64,000 bases of DNA. Origin: CAWIJJ01 sp963836405 (lineage in GTDB: Bacteria; Acidobacteriota; Terriglobia; Bryobacterales; Bryobacteraceae). The stretch is from assembly GCA_963836405.1 (NCBI GenBank), contig CAWIJL010000009.1:62001-126000 (forward strand), written 5' to 3'. The notes under the pieces were generated by a model. The model saw only the letters and a program-made list of their open reading frames with translations. It ran no database searches and had not been told where the DNA came from. Positions 39,564 to 48,575 of the stretch are shown here, in pieces; position 1 is the stretch's first letter, and every line of letters starts with the position of its first letter. The position numbers and the translations under genes were made by a program.

Positions 39564-41639
39564 CTAACGCGCCGGGGACATCAGTTCGTCCAGCAGTTTT
39601 TGTGCGCCGTACATTTTCCGCAGCGCCTCGGTCATGGCCGCCGTGTGCACGTTCACCGTCCGATTGGTTTCGCCGTCGTAGACGAAATCGCCCACCAGCG
39701 ACTCGATGTTGCCGTCGAAGACCAGGCCCACGATCTCGCCATTGCGGTTGATGACGGGCGAGCCGGAGTTTCCGCCCACGACGTCGTTGGTGCTTACGAA
39801 ATTCAGCGGGGTAGTCAGGTCGAGCTTGTCGCGGCCCTCTTTGTAGCGCGAGGGCAGGTCGAACCCGCCTTCGAAACCGAAGCTGTAGGCGCGATCGTAC
39901 AGGCCGTAAAAAGTGGTCTTGGCCGGCGCCCTGGTGCCGTTCATCGCGTAGCCCTTCACCTGCCCGTACGAGAGCCGCAGGGTGAAGGTGGCATCGGGAT
40001 ACGTAGATTTTCCGTAAGCCGCGAACCGGGCTTTCCCGAGCTGTTCACCGGCCTGCTGGATGACACCTGACACGTTGTTTTCCACCCACAGGTTCAACTC
40101 GCGCTGCATCGGGTCGTACTTGCGCGCCAGCACGATCATGGCGTCATCGGAAGCGTCGATGGCCGCCTGCCCGCCGTCCAGCAGCTTTTTGCGGACCGCC
40201 GGGTCGGCCAGCTTGCTGCCGTTCACCAGTGCCGCCGCCACTTCCTTCGGCGAACGGCCGTTCAGCACCATCTTCATGAAGGCATCGTCGGGACCGAGTT
40301 CGGCCAGCGACTGTTCGAGGCCGCCGGCCAGGCGGGCGATTTCGAGCCCCGGGTAGATGGGCGCGGGCGAGAGCATCCGGTAGCGCAGGGACTCCAGTTG
40401 CGAATCCTGGAATGCTTCGAGCCGTTCGCCGTTCGGCTTCTTTATTTCCGCCGCGTACTGTACCAGGTTCATGGCCAGCGAGAACAATTGCGAGCTGACG
40501 CCGCGGTTGTATCGTTCCTTGTAGCGGGTGGCCATCTTCCGCTCGGCAGAGGCGATCGCGTCCCACGCTCCGCCCCAGGCCGCCTTCCATTCCGGGTTGG
40601 CCATCACGCGCGCCTGGAATGCCGCCTCGTCCGCACGCTTCTTCTCCATCACGTTGCGGTCCAGCAGGCCGCGGTAGCTGCCCTCGTACGACTTGAGGCC
40701 GTTTTCCAGGCCGAAAATCATGGAGGCGGCCTGCCGCGCCTGTTCGGGTCCCAACGCCGAGTACGCCTTCAACACGGCGATGCGTTCCTTGAGGCTCTTG
40801 ATCGTATTCGGAGAAGCGAAGTCGCGTTGAAACTCGAGCTGCGCCATGGTTGCCAGCCGCTGGGTCGATCCGGGATGCCCGGCCACGAAGACGAGTTCGT
40901 CCTCCACGGCGCCCTTGGGATTCCAGCGCAGATAGTTGCGGCTCTCGAGGGGCCGGCCGTTTTCATAGACGCGGAATATCGCCATATCCAGGTCGTACCG
41001 CGGGTAAGTGAAATTGTCCGAATCGCCGCCGAAGAAAGCGATCTGCTGCTCGGGCGCAAAAACCAGCCGCACGTCGGTGTACTTCTTATACCGGTAGAGC
41101 CAGTATTCGCCGCCATGATAGAGGGAGACCACGTCCGAACGCAGGCCCGTCTTTTGCTGGCTCTCGCGTTCAATGCCGGCGATGGCCGCGCGCCGCGCAG
41201 TAACCTGTTCCGCCGGGGTCGCGGCGCTTCGCAAAGCGGCCGTAAGCCGGTCGGTCACATTTTCCATGGAGATGAGGACGTTCACCTCCAGGTCGGGCGA
41301 CTTCATCTCCTGCTCCGGCGTTGCCGCATAGAAGCCGTCCCGGATGTAGTCGTGCTCGCGGGTCGAGTTCTTCTGTAGCTGGCCGCGCGCTACATGGTGG
41401 TTGGTGAGCAGCAGGCCGTTCGGGCTCACGAAAGAGCCGGACCCGCCGTCGTTCAGCCGCACGCAGGAGAGCCGCACGTGCTCCAGCCACTGTTCGGTGG
41501 GCGTGAAGTTATACTTCTGGCGGAGCAACTGGAGGGGCAGGTTGTCGAAGGTCCACATCCCTTCTTCGGCCCGTGCGGCGCCGCCCAGGAAGCCGCTGCA
41601 CAGTGCGGCGATGATCAGTCGATACCGGAATTGCTTCAT
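39564..41639 (-). CDS. S46-family dipeptidyl-peptidase (DPP7/DPP11-like)
   Basis: The 691-residue protein has a signal peptide (ending ARAEE) and the S46 chymotrypsin-like catalytic triad: His in LLTNHHVARG, Asp in the FGGDSDNFTYPRYDLDMA region and Ser625 in VGGNSGSPV. The helical lid typical of these exopeptidases lies between. They remove dipeptides from oligopeptides in the periplasm; whether it prefers hydrophobic or acidic residues cannot be read safely. The gene has GGAAAC 9 bases before the ATG. Its stop precedes the Gfo/Idh/MocA start by 19 bases. Confidence 0.93.
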   Translation of the reverse strand: MKQFRYRLIIAALCSGFLGGAARAEEGMWTFDNLPLQLLRQKYNFTPTEQWLEHVRLSCVRLNDGGSGSFVSPNGLLLTNHHVARGQLQKNSTREHDYIRDGFYAATPEQEMKSPDLEVNVLISMENVTDRLTAALRSAATPAEQVTARRAAIAGIERESQQKTGLRSDVVSLYHGGEYWLYRYKKYTDVRLVFAPEQQIAFFGGDSDNFTYPRYDLDMAIFRVYENGRPLESRNYLRWNPKGAVEDELVFVAGHPGSTQRLATMAQLEFQRDFASPNTIKSLKERIAVLKAYSALGPEQARQAASMIFGLENGLKSYEGSYRGLLDRNVMEKKRADEAAFQARVMANPEWKAAWGGAWDAIASAERKMATRYKERYNRGVSSQLFSLAMNLVQYAAEIKKPNGERLEAFQDSQLESLRYRMLSPAPIYPGLEIARLAGGLEQSLAELGPDDAFMKMVLNGRSPKEVAAALVNGSKLADPAVRKKLLDGGQAAIDASDDAMIVLARKYDPMQRELNLWVENNVSGVIQQAGEQLGKARFAAYGKSTYPDATFTLRLSYGQVKGYAMNGTRAPAKTTFYGLYDRAYSFGFEGGFDLPSRYKEGRDKLDLTTPLNFVSTNDVVGGNSGSPVINRNGEIVGLVFDGNIESLVGDFVYDGETNRTVNVHTAAMTEALRKMYGAQKLLDELMSPAR

Positions 41640-41735
41640 ATATCGGTGTTTCCAGTCTTATTCTAACCAATCGAAACGCTTCTCGCGGAGCAGGCCCGAG
41701 GCGATTGCCGTGCGGCTGCCATTCCGGACAGTTGA

Positions 41736-41765
41736 TTGACAAAGCGATGCCCGGCCACCGATAAT
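41736..41765 (+). promoter_or_regulatory. Putative sigma-70 promoter before the small-protein pair
   Basis: A perfect -35 TTGACA (41736-41741), an 18-base spacer and GATAAT (41760-41765) give a good promoter about 110 bases before the 75-residue gene. The leader between them holds no recognised element. Confidence 0.5.
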
Positions 41766-41882
41766 TGTAGGTGCCTGAGCACTTTAGCTCATTCGAAGAC
41801 TATCTGAACTAAGTCAAATAGTCCGCTTTGTACCCTGCCTTAGAGTATCGCGCGACATACTGTTCCGGCGGTCCGGTAAGAG

Positions 41883-42110
41883 ATGACATACATGAAACGG
41901 ATCAACCTTTCCTTGAGCGTTGAAGAACTCAGCCTGCTGGCCAGTCTGGCAGCGGATCAACTGTTCCGGAGACAGTTTATTGACCCCAAGATGCCCGGTT
42001 ACAAGGGGAATCCCGAAGAAGTAGTGCAGGGCAAGGCGCTGGTTGGGCGTATGCGGCTGATGATCGAAGAAGAAACTCTCGTCCATTCGCGGGCTCCGAG
42101 GCCGGACTGA
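41883..42110 (+). CDS. Small hypothetical protein
   Basis: A 75-residue protein, MTYMKRINLSLSVEEL..., with an N-terminal helix-like part and a charged middle; the family is not recognised. A second ATG at 41892 could be the start. A weak GTAAGAG lies before the first ATG. A good promoter lies at 41736-41765, and the GIY-YIG-like gene begins 15 bases after its stop, so the two probably share a transcript. Confidence 0.6.
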   Translation: MTYMKRINLSLSVEELSLLASLAADQLFRRQFIDPKMPGYKGNPEEVVQGKALVGRMRLMIEEETLVHSRAPRPD

Positions 42111-42125
42111 AGGGCGCGAGCGCGG

Positions 42126-42446
42126 ATGCCCTTCGATATTCACGGTAATCGCTCGTTCACGGTCGTTTCGGTCAGCAGGAACGCCCCGCGGGTGTCGGGA
42201 GTCTACGGGCTTGCGGACGCCCGTGGATGGCTGTACATCGGAACAGCGGACGACATTCAGGCCGAACTGCTGAGGCATCTGCGAGAGCCCGACGAATTTC
42301 TCAGGGCGCACCCTCCGTCGGGCTTTACGTATGAGCTAAGTGCCGCACCGGGCCGGGTTGCGCGGCAGAACGAGCTTGTCGAGGAGTTGGAGCCGACCGG
42401 CAACCGCCGGGCCGGGCCGGCCGGCCGTCGCACATCGAGGCTCTGA
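42126..42446 (+). CDS. Degenerate GIY-YIG-fold protein
   Basis: The 106-residue protein has the beta-hairpin and helix pattern of GIY-YIG nucleases: SGVYGLADARGWLYIGTADDI then LLRHL. The first motif is GVY, the second LYIG. The catalytic Arg normally found in the following helix is replaced (IQAELL), and the later Glu/Asn positions are not obvious. It is therefore probably a catalytically inactive or altered member. The C-terminal 20 residues are Gly/Arg/Pro-rich. It follows the 75-residue gene by 15 bases. Confidence 0.6.
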   Translation: MPFDIHGNRSFTVVSVSRNAPRVSGVYGLADARGWLYIGTADDIQAELLRHLREPDEFLRAHPPSGFTYELSAAPGRVARQNELVEELEPTGNRRAGPAGRRTSRL

Positions 42447-42504
42447 CACAGGCGCGGATTTGTCACAACGCGACAAAAATATTTCTGGATTTTTCTTTCT
42501 TCCG

Positions 42505-42513
42505 TGCTATCCT
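42505..42513 (+). promoter_or_regulatory. Extended -10 element upstream of the RRM gene
   Basis: TGCTATCCT (TATCCT at 42508-42513) lies in an AT-rich stretch and would start a leader of about 100 bases before the RNA-binding protein ATG at 42621. No convincing -35 was found. Long leaders are common for cold-responsive RRM genes, but no known thermosensor motif is visible. Confidence 0.3.
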
Positions 42514-42620
42514 TATGGCGTAGTTTGTCAGTCTGCTAATTTAGGCTTCTCGCATAGCCCGGTCTAACCGCCTATCCTGTCCTCAATTCGCTGTCCTGCA
42601 AATTTCAGAAAGAAGAAGAG

Positions 42621-42938
42621 ATGAAAAATATTTTTGTTGGGAACCTCAGCTTCGGTGCTACCGAAGATGCGATTCGGTCCCTGTTTGAGGCTTATGGTAC
42701 GGTTGACCGCGTGAACGTGGTGACCGACCGCGATACGGGACGAGCCCGGGGATTCGGCTTCGTCGAAATGAGCAACGACAGCGAAGGTGACAAGGCGATT
42801 GCGGCCTTGAATGGCCGCGAACTCGACGGCCGGGCGTTGAACGTCAACGAAGCCCGCCCCAAAGAAGATCGCGGCGGCGGCGGCGGCTACCGCGGCGGCG
42901 GCGGTGGCGGCGGCAGACGTCAGAACCAGCGCTGGTAA
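42621..42938 (+). CDS. RRM-domain RNA-binding protein
   Basis: The 105-residue protein has one RRM, with RNP2 IFVGNL (residues 4-9) and RNP1 RGFGFVEM (about 43-50), followed by a Gly/Arg-rich tail ending GGRRQNQRW. Such bacterial RRM proteins bind single-stranded RNA and are often cold-induced RNA chaperones. AGAAGAAGAG lies just before the ATG. It precedes the AlaX-type gene by 35 bases on the same strand, though no functional link is evident. Confidence 0.93.
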   Translation: MKNIFVGNLSFGATEDAIRSLFEAYGTVDRVNVVTDRDTGRARGFGFVEMSNDSEGDKAIAALNGRELDGRALNVNEARPKEDRGGGGGYRGGGGGGGRRQNQRW

Positions 42939-42973
42939 CAGCGCGGCGGCGGTTCTGCCACAATGGAATTTCC

Positions 42974-44143
42974 ATGCAGGACCGCCTGTACTACACCGAT
43001 TCCTACCTGCGCGAGTTCGCCGCCAGGGTGACGGGGCGTTCTCCCGATAGCGCCACCGTCTACCTCGATCGGACCGCCTTCTACCCGACTTCCGGCGGGC
43101 AGCCGTTCGATACGGGGAGTATCGCCGGCGTCCCGGTTACCGAAGTGGCCGAGGAAGAAGACGGACGGATCGCGCACCGCCTGGCGGCGCCTTTTGCCGG
43201 AAACGATGCGATCAGCGGGGCCATCGACTGGACCCGCCGCTTCGATCACATGCAGCAGCACACGGGACAGCACCTGCTTTCCGCCGTATTCGAGGAAACG
43301 TTCGGGCTGCACACGGTGAGCTTTCACCTCGGAACGGAAAGCTCCACCCTCGATCTCGACGGTGGTCCGCTCGATGCGGCCGGAGCGGCGGACGCGGAAC
43401 GGCGCGCCAACGCGCTGATCGTGGAAAACCGGCCGGTCGCCGTGCAGTTCGAGGATGCCGCCGCCGTCGAGGGCTTACGCAAGGCTTCGCAGCGGCAGGG
43501 AACGCTGCGCATCGTATCCATCGAGGGGCTTGACCGCAGCGCGTGCGGCGGCACGCACGTTCGCGCCACCGGCGAAATCGGGTCGTTGCTGATCCGGAAA
43601 ATCGAGAAGATAAGGCAATCGGTGCGGGTGGAGTTTCTGTGCGGCGGACGGGCCGTCCGCCGGGCGCGCGCCGATTTCGAGGCGCTTTCCAAAGCCGCAC
43701 AGTCGTTCTCGGCGCCGCTCGACGAAGTTCCTGCCCTGATCGCTTCACAGCTCGAGACGGCACGCGCCGCCGAGAAGGCGAGGCACAAGCTCGAACTGGA
43801 ACTGGCGGCTTTCCAGGGCAGGGAACTGTACCACGCGACCGTCCCCGGACCCGACGGATTCCGGCGCGTTACGCGGCGCACCGGTCGCGGCAATCTCGAA
43901 GAGATCCGCGCGGTTGCGCAAAACTTCACCAGTCTGTCCAAGGCCGTGTTTATCGCGGTTCTGGAAGAGCCGCCGTCGATTCTGGTGGCAACCTCCGGCG
44001 ATTCGGACCTGGACGCAGGCAAGCTGCTGAAGGCGGCCTTGACGGAATGCGGCGGCCGGGGCGGCGGAACCGCGCGCGTGGCGCAGGGCAGCGTTGGGAA
44101 CGCGTCGGCCCTCGACGGCGTGCTGGCCAGGATTTCGGGTTAG
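42974..44143 (+). CDS. AlaX-type alanyl-tRNA editing protein with DHHA1 domain
   Basis: The 389-residue protein combines the N-terminal AlaX/AlaRS-like part with the editing domain and a C-terminal DHHA1 domain. Zinc ligands are HTGQH (about residues 96-100) and CGGTH (about 191-195), the classic HxxxH...CxxxH set. It should hydrolyse Ser- or Gly-tRNA(Ala) in trans, guarding translation. The tail GGRGGGTARVAQGS matches DHHA1. It lacks a synthetase domain, so it is free-standing. Its stop overlaps the convergent redoxin gene's stop by four bases. Confidence 0.9.
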   Translation: MQDRLYYTDSYLREFAARVTGRSPDSATVYLDRTAFYPTSGGQPFDTGSIAGVPVTEVAEEEDGRIAHRLAAPFAGNDAISGAIDWTRRFDHMQQHTGQHLLSAVFEETFGLHTVSFHLGTESSTLDLDGGPLDAAGAADAERRANALIVENRPVAVQFEDAAAVEGLRKASQRQGTLRIVSIEGLDRSACGGTHVRATGEIGSLLIRKIEKIRQSVRVEFLCGGRAVRRARADFEALSKAAQSFSAPLDEVPALIASQLETARAAEKARHKLELELAAFQGRELYHATVPGPDGFRRVTRRTGRGNLEEIRAVAQNFTSLSKAVFIAVLEEPPSILVATSGDSDLDAGKLLKAALTECGGRGGGTARVAQGSVGNASALDGVLARISG

Positions 44144-44721
44144 CCCTGCTTTTTGGATTTGGTTGGTGCTTTCCTGGCACCGCCTGACGCCGGCTTTCCG
44201 AGCAACGCCTCGATCTCCGCCTTCATGTTGTTGAGCTCGTTGGTCCAGAAGGTCGGGTCAGCGGCGTCGTGCTGCGTGCGGATCATGCCATTGCGGTCGA
44301 TAAACGCGAGCATCGGCATCCGCGGTGTCAGCATGGTGGGATGCTGCATAAAATCCAGCCACGTTGTGGTGTTGGCGCGGGTGATGAATCCCACGGGAAA
44401 ATTGGTGCCGAACTGTTTGGCGAAGTCCGCGGCGCTGCGGGCGTCGCTCTCCACCGCCGCCGCCACTACCTGGAGCCCGCGCGCGCCGTATTCCCGCTGC
44501 ATGCCGGTCAGGTTCACCACCGTGTTCTGGCAGTGCGGACAAGTAGTTAGAATCAACGCCACCACCACCGGCTTGCCGGCGTACTGGCTTAATTGGATTG
44601 CCGGCCCGGAGGGCATCTCGATGCGCAGGTCCCTGGCTTTGCGGGGGAGGTTTGCGCTCACGGCCGGGAGCGCGGCCAAGGCAAGCGAAAGGCACAATAC
44701 GAGCCGGGTTCGTCGCAGCAT
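44140..44721 (-). CDS. Exported thioredoxin-fold (AhpC/TSA-redoxin) protein
   Basis: The 193-residue protein has a signal peptide (cleaved near ALPAVSAN) and a thioredoxin-like domain with active-site CPHC in LTTCPHCQNTVVN. The layout resembles periplasmic TlpA/ResA-like redoxins, with a family strand PMLAFIDRNGMI. It may reduce disulfides or act as a thiol peroxidase outside the cytoplasm. The C-terminus is Lys/Gly-rich. It lies five bases after the metalloprotease gene's stop on the same strand, so it is probably the last gene of that operon. Confidence 0.82.
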   Translation of the reverse strand: MLRRTRLVLCLSLALAALPAVSANLPRKARDLRIEMPSGPAIQLSQYAGKPVVVALILTTCPHCQNTVVNLTGMQREYGARGLQVVAAAVESDARSAADFAKQFGTNFPVGFITRANTTTWLDFMQHPTMLTPRMPMLAFIDRNGMIRTQHDAADPTFWTNELNNMKAEIEALLGKPASGGARKAPTKSKKQG

Positions 44722-44726
44722 AAAGC

Positions 44727-45971
44727 TCAGTTTAACGCAGGCTCCATTCCTTCCACGCTGGTGACCACGGGGCCGCGGCGGCGCAACTCAAATCGTCCGT
44801 CGTCGCCTGTGCCCGTCACAGCGTCCGCAGAGCGGCTGGCGACGGCGAGGCTTTTCCACTTCTTGCCCAGCACTTCCTGGTACGCCGCGAAGTAATCGAC
44901 GGCGGCCTGCTCGGTGTCCCATTCCACCGCGTAGAGCAGCACGGCGCGGCCGCGTTTCGCGTCTTCCAGCACCTCGAAGTTACAGCCCCGCCAGTGCGGG
45001 GAAAGCATGTCGGCGCGTTCCTTGCCGGCATACTGTTCCAGCAGGATGGCATGCTCCAGTTCGCCCAGGGTGCCGCCCACCAGGCTCTTATAATGCTTGC
45101 CGAGCTTCGGGTCCGGCAGTTGCGGATCTGACGGTTTGATGCCGGCGAAGTACTTGTCCGGGTGCAGGATCTGCTGTGTCGAAACCGGCGGCTTGCGGAA
45201 AACCACGGAGAAGCCTTCCATGCCGTACCTGGCCAGCAGCGCGTTCTGAAACAGCATGCCCTTGGTGTACGGGAAGATCAGCGACCGTCGCAGGTATAGC
45301 GGTGCGTTGTCGAACACGGGAAACTGCCCGGCGCCGCTCTCGCTGAGTCCGCTCATCATTTCCACAAGCGCGGGCGAGGTCTTGAGCGACTGCCCCATCT
45401 TTCGCGCCAGGTATTCGGACATCAGCCAGGTGGCCTGGCCTTCCATGACCGCCAGCCGGGCGCTCGAGCCGTCGTCGTTCTTCCGTCCCTGTTTGATGAA
45501 CTTGTTCAGGTTGAAGTGCTGGTCCGCGAGCGCGTGGGAAAGCTCGTGCGCCAGCACTGGATCCTGGGTCTCGGAAGGCGTGGAGTCGGTAATGAAGAGC
45601 TTCTTCTTTTCGTAGTCGTAGAAGGCGGCGGCCTGCTCGGTCAGCAGTTCCACCGTGCTTTTTGCCAGGTTGAAATCCGGGGGCACGAGGCCGAATTTCT
45701 TGAGCGTGAGTTCCTCGGCGCGGATCTCTTCCGGCTTCGCGACCTCCTTGACCCGCTGCTCCAGAAACTGGGTGATCTTCTCTTTACTGATGAAGTCGCA
45801 GGGTACCGGATGCAGCAGCGTCATGCCCGAGATGACGGTGAGTTCCTGGGCGATCCGATTGGCCTCGCCGCAGAGCGCCTTTGCGCGCGGGTCGGTCTGA
45901 GCCGGCGCAATTCCGGCCAGAAACAGAGCCGCGGCCGCCAGCAACGGCCGTCTGAGCAATTCAAAACGCAA
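44727..45971 (-). CDS. Exported HExxH zinc metalloprotease-like protein
   Basis: The 414-residue protein has a signal peptide (LLAAAALFLAGIAPAQ) and a zinc motif HELSH with His142, Glu143 and His146 (LAHELSHALADQHFN); the third ligand is probably an acidic residue in VMEGQATWLM. The family is not a well-known one. The start is a TTG at 45971 with AGGAGGG eight bases upstream, overlapping the MFS gene stop by 11 bases, so coupling is likely; the longer frame to 46016 lies in the MFS gene. The redoxin gene starts five bases after this one. Confidence 0.75.
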   Translation of the reverse strand: MRFELLRRPLLAAAALFLAGIAPAQTDPRAKALCGEANRIAQELTVISGMTLLHPVPCDFISKEKITQFLEQRVKEVAKPEEIRAEELTLKKFGLVPPDFNLAKSTVELLTEQAAAFYDYEKKKLFITDSTPSETQDPVLAHELSHALADQHFNLNKFIKQGRKNDDGSSARLAVMEGQATWLMSEYLARKMGQSLKTSPALVEMMSGLSESGAGQFPVFDNAPLYLRRSLIFPYTKGMLFQNALLARYGMEGFSVVFRKPPVSTQQILHPDKYFAGIKPSDPQLPDPKLGKHYKSLVGGTLGELEHAILLEQYAGKERADMLSPHWRGCNFEVLEDAKRGRAVLLYAVEWDTEQAAVDYFAAYQEVLGKKWKSLAVASRSADAVTGTGDDGRFELRRRGPVVTSVEGMEPALN

Positions 45972-47250
45972 TCGATTCCCTCCTGAGAGTCCATGCAAAC
46001 CAGATAGCTCCGGCAACGGCCACCGCCCCGCCCATGGCCACCGTGATGCGCGCGCCGAACAGCCCCGCGAGCGCTCCCGCGGCCAGGCTGCCGAACGGTC
46101 CCAGCCCGACCACCGTCATCGAGTACAGAGCCATCACCCGTCCCCGGTACTCGTCGTGGACCTGGGTCTGAATCGTGGTGTTCGCCGCCGCCATCTGCCG
46201 CATGATGCCGAACCCGATCACCGGCATTACGGCCAGCGAGAGGCCGAAGGTCCGTGAAGAGGCGAACGTCAGGTACGCTCCGCCCACGGCCAGGCCGCTC
46301 CATACCATCAGCCGCGGCAGGCCGGCCACACGGGTCTGCCGGGCGAGGCCAAGTGTTCCGATCACCGCACCTATTCCCATCGCGCCCATCAGGAATCCGA
46401 GACCCTCGGAGCCGCGGTGGAACACGTCCGACGCGAACACCGGCATCAGCACGAACACGGGCATACCCGAAAGCGTCGCAACTGCCATCAGGCCCAGTAC
46501 GCGCCGGAGGGAGCCGTCGCCCGCGGCGTAGCGGAAGCCGTCCACCAGGTGGCGCCAGGGCGAACTTTGCCGCTTCACCTCCGCCGGCGCCACCCGCATG
46601 GCCAGAAGGCTGCCGATCACCGCCAGAAAGCTCAGGCCATTCAGCAGGAAACACATGCCCTCACCCACCGCTGCGACCACGAGCCCAGCCACACCCGGGC
46701 CCACTACGCGCGCCGAATTGAATACGGCCGAGTTGAGAGAAATGGCATTCAGCAGGTCTTCCTTGCTGGTCATCTGAATGACGAGCGACTGCCTCCCCGG
46801 CATGTCGAAGGCGTTGATTACCCCCAGCACTCCGGCGAGCGCGAGGATGTGCCACACCTGCACGCGGCCGGTCAGAGTCAGGAATGCCAGGGCGAACGCC
46901 TGCAGCATGGCTGCGGTCTGCGTAAGAATCACCAGTTTGTGCCGGGGATACCGGTCGGCTGCCAGTCCACCCAGCGGTGCCAGCGCAAACACGGCAATTT
47001 GAGAACAGAACCAGCAGGCGCCCAAAAGGAATTCGGAGTGCGTCAGCCGGTAAACCAGCCAGCTTTGCGCCATGTTCTGCATGAAGGTGCCGGCCACCGA
47101 GACGATCTGCCCGCTGACGAACAGCCGGAAATTGCGGTGGCGGAGGGCGCGGAACGTGTGGCGAATTCCGGCACGGCCGGTTTCTGCCGGGGCAACGGGC
47201 GGCAAGGTGCCGCTGTTTTCACCACTCCACGGGGTTTCGCGCGCTGACAT
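45961..47250 (-). CDS. MFS efflux transporter (MFS_3/EntS-like)
   Basis: The 429-residue protein has 12 predicted membrane helices and the loop 2-3 motif LAPLGGLAADRYPRHK (MFS motif A). The opening FRALRHRNFRLFVSGQ is typical of the MFS_3/EntS subgroup, which exports siderophores or other compounds. It starts an apparent minus-strand operon with the metalloprotease and redoxin genes (overlap of 11 bases, then a 5-base gap). The substrate cannot be predicted. Confidence 0.9.
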   Translation of the reverse strand: MSARETPWSGENSGTLPPVAPAETGRAGIRHTFRALRHRNFRLFVSGQIVSVAGTFMQNMAQSWLVYRLTHSEFLLGACWFCSQIAVFALAPLGGLAADRYPRHKLVILTQTAAMLQAFALAFLTLTGRVQVWHILALAGVLGVINAFDMPGRQSLVIQMTSKEDLLNAISLNSAVFNSARVVGPGVAGLVVAAVGEGMCFLLNGLSFLAVIGSLLAMRVAPAEVKRQSSPWRHLVDGFRYAAGDGSLRRVLGLMAVATLSGMPVFVLMPVFASDVFHRGSEGLGFLMGAMGIGAVIGTLGLARQTRVAGLPRLMVWSGLAVGGAYLTFASSRTFGLSLAVMPVIGFGIMRQMAAANTTIQTQVHDEYRGRVMALYSMTVVGLGPFGSLAAGALAGLFGARITVAMGGAVAVAGAIWFAWTLRRESIAF

Positions 47251-47316
47251 CCTGAATTCCAGAATAATGCGCGGTACAATGAGGGATCAAATTTACCTTT
47301 ACCAGGAGAAATTCAG

Positions 47317-47448
47317 TTGGCGGATGAAAAACTGTATCAGGCGGAGTATCTGGGAAGCGGGACTTTCGTGATTTCCAAACCGAAAAGGAAAAAAACGAAA
47401 GTGCGGCAGTCGAACCTCAAGAACCCGCAACGCGGATCCAGGAAGTAA
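47317..47448 (+). CDS. Very small basic protein (43 residues)
   Basis: TTG at 47317 with AGGAG nine bases upstream opens a 43-codon frame, MADEKLYQAEYLGSG... followed by a Lys/Arg-rich stretch and ending GSRK, stopping at TAA 47446-47448. The acidic-aromatic start and very basic end look like a small ribosome- or nucleic-acid-associated protein, but no family is recognised. It is divergent from the MFS gene and tail to tail with another tiny gene. The good ribosome site is the main support. Confidence 0.6.
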   Translation: MADEKLYQAEYLGSGTFVISKPKRKKTKVRQSNLKNPQRGSRK

Positions 47449-47450
47449 GG

Positions 47451-47573
47451 CTATTGCCGGGCGCGGCGATCCGCACCCATCACGCGGAGCAAACCCTCAA
47501 GCGCCACCTTCTGAATTGCAAAGGCTCCCAGGAAGCTTCCTGCTAGTGTCGCGGCAATCACGAAGGCGTCCAT
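47451..47573 (-). CDS. Very small hydrophobic protein (40 residues)
   Basis: ATG at 47573 begins a 40-residue protein MDAFVIAATLAGSFLGAFAIQ..., with one predicted membrane helix and a short basic tail (ADRRARQ). GGGAGGAG lies upstream but at a long spacing (about 13 bases, filled with A residues). It converges with the 43-residue gene, two bases separating the stops. It may be a single-pass membrane peptide; no family is recognised and the coding status is not certain. Confidence 0.4.
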   Translation of the reverse strand: MDAFVIAATLAGSFLGAFAIQKVALEGLLRVMGADRRARQ

Positions 47574-47720
47574 TTTGTTTTTTTCAACTCCTCCCGGCGT
47601 AATCAATAGCAATTGACGGGCCAAGCTTCACGATCTGGCGCCATGTGGTTCATGCTAAAGACCGGCGGCCGGCTCTCTTCGCTATAGATACGCGTCAATA
47701 AGACGTGGAGCGGCTCACAT

Positions 47721-48575
47721 TTACCAGCCGGGAGTCCATTCCCAGCCGCCGGCGGCCAGCGGATGGACGCGACCCACACTCGGAAACGGGAAATGGAAGG
47801 CCATCAGCCGGAGATGTTCCGTGGCGGCACGGTGCGCGAGGCCGCTGCGTGTCACGATTGCAACATCCGGTTGCAAATCGAACCCGTTTTCCCACGCCGG
47901 GTGTTCCAGATGTAAGGGGTGTACGGCGGCATCTCCGATTGCCAGCAGCCGGTCCGGGCCGTCGTAAAGAAGCACGCCGGTATGCCCGGGCGTGTGGCCG
48001 GGACAGGGAACAAGCCGCACGCCGGCCGCCAGTTCCTCCTCGCCGCTGACTGTTTCCAGTTGGAAGCGCAACGCAGCAAGGCACCGGCAGGCGTTCCTTC
48101 GGATGCCCGCCTGAATGTCGCCGCACGGCGACATCGACACCGCGGGAACCCCGCGCGTCCAGTATTCCCACTCGGCCTCGGCAATTACGTGCCTGGCGTT
48201 TCGAAAGACGGGCTGTCCCCGCGGATCCACCGTGCCGCCGATATGGTCGGGGTGGGCATGTGTCAAAACCACGGTATCCACATCCGCCGGGCGGACGCCT
48301 TCCATTTCAAGACGGGCCCGAATCGCCCCGGTGGTGCTCGAACTTTCGCCGCCCCCAGCGTCCACCAGAATCACGTTGCGGCCCGTCTGCACCAGCAAAC
48401 AGGTGTAGGGACAGAGAACGTTTTCCAGCGGCAGGTGGCGCTTTTCGAGCGCACTGGTCAACTCGGCGGCAGGGGCATTCGGAAACATGCTGCGGACGGG
48501 GTAGGAGAAGTAGCCGTCGCTGAGCACGACACATCCGATACCGCCGGCCTGGAAGCGGTACGACCCCGCTGGCAT
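47721..48575 (-). CDS. Metallo-beta-lactamase-fold hydrolase
   Basis: The 284-residue protein has the metal signature THAHPDHIGG (HxHxDH), a later His in CPGHTPGHTG, an Asp in IGDAAVHP and a C-terminal His (MAFHFPFP), completing two metal sites. This matches the lactonase/hydrolase branch of the fold. Several in-frame starts exist (ATG 48575, GTG 48584). There is no signal peptide, so it is probably cytoplasmic. It has no operon partners; substrate is unknown. Confidence 0.86.
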   Translation of the reverse strand: MPAGSYRFQAGGIGCVVLSDGYFSYPVRSMFPNAPAAELTSALEKRHLPLENVLCPYTCLLVQTGRNVILVDAGGGESSSTTGAIRARLEMEGVRPADVDTVVLTHAHPDHIGGTVDPRGQPVFRNARHVIAEAEWEYWTRGVPAVSMSPCGDIQAGIRRNACRCLAALRFQLETVSGEEELAAGVRLVPCPGHTPGHTGVLLYDGPDRLLAIGDAAVHPLHLEHPAWENGFDLQPDVAIVTRSGLAHRAATEHLRLMAFHFPFPSVGRVHPLAAGGWEWTPGW

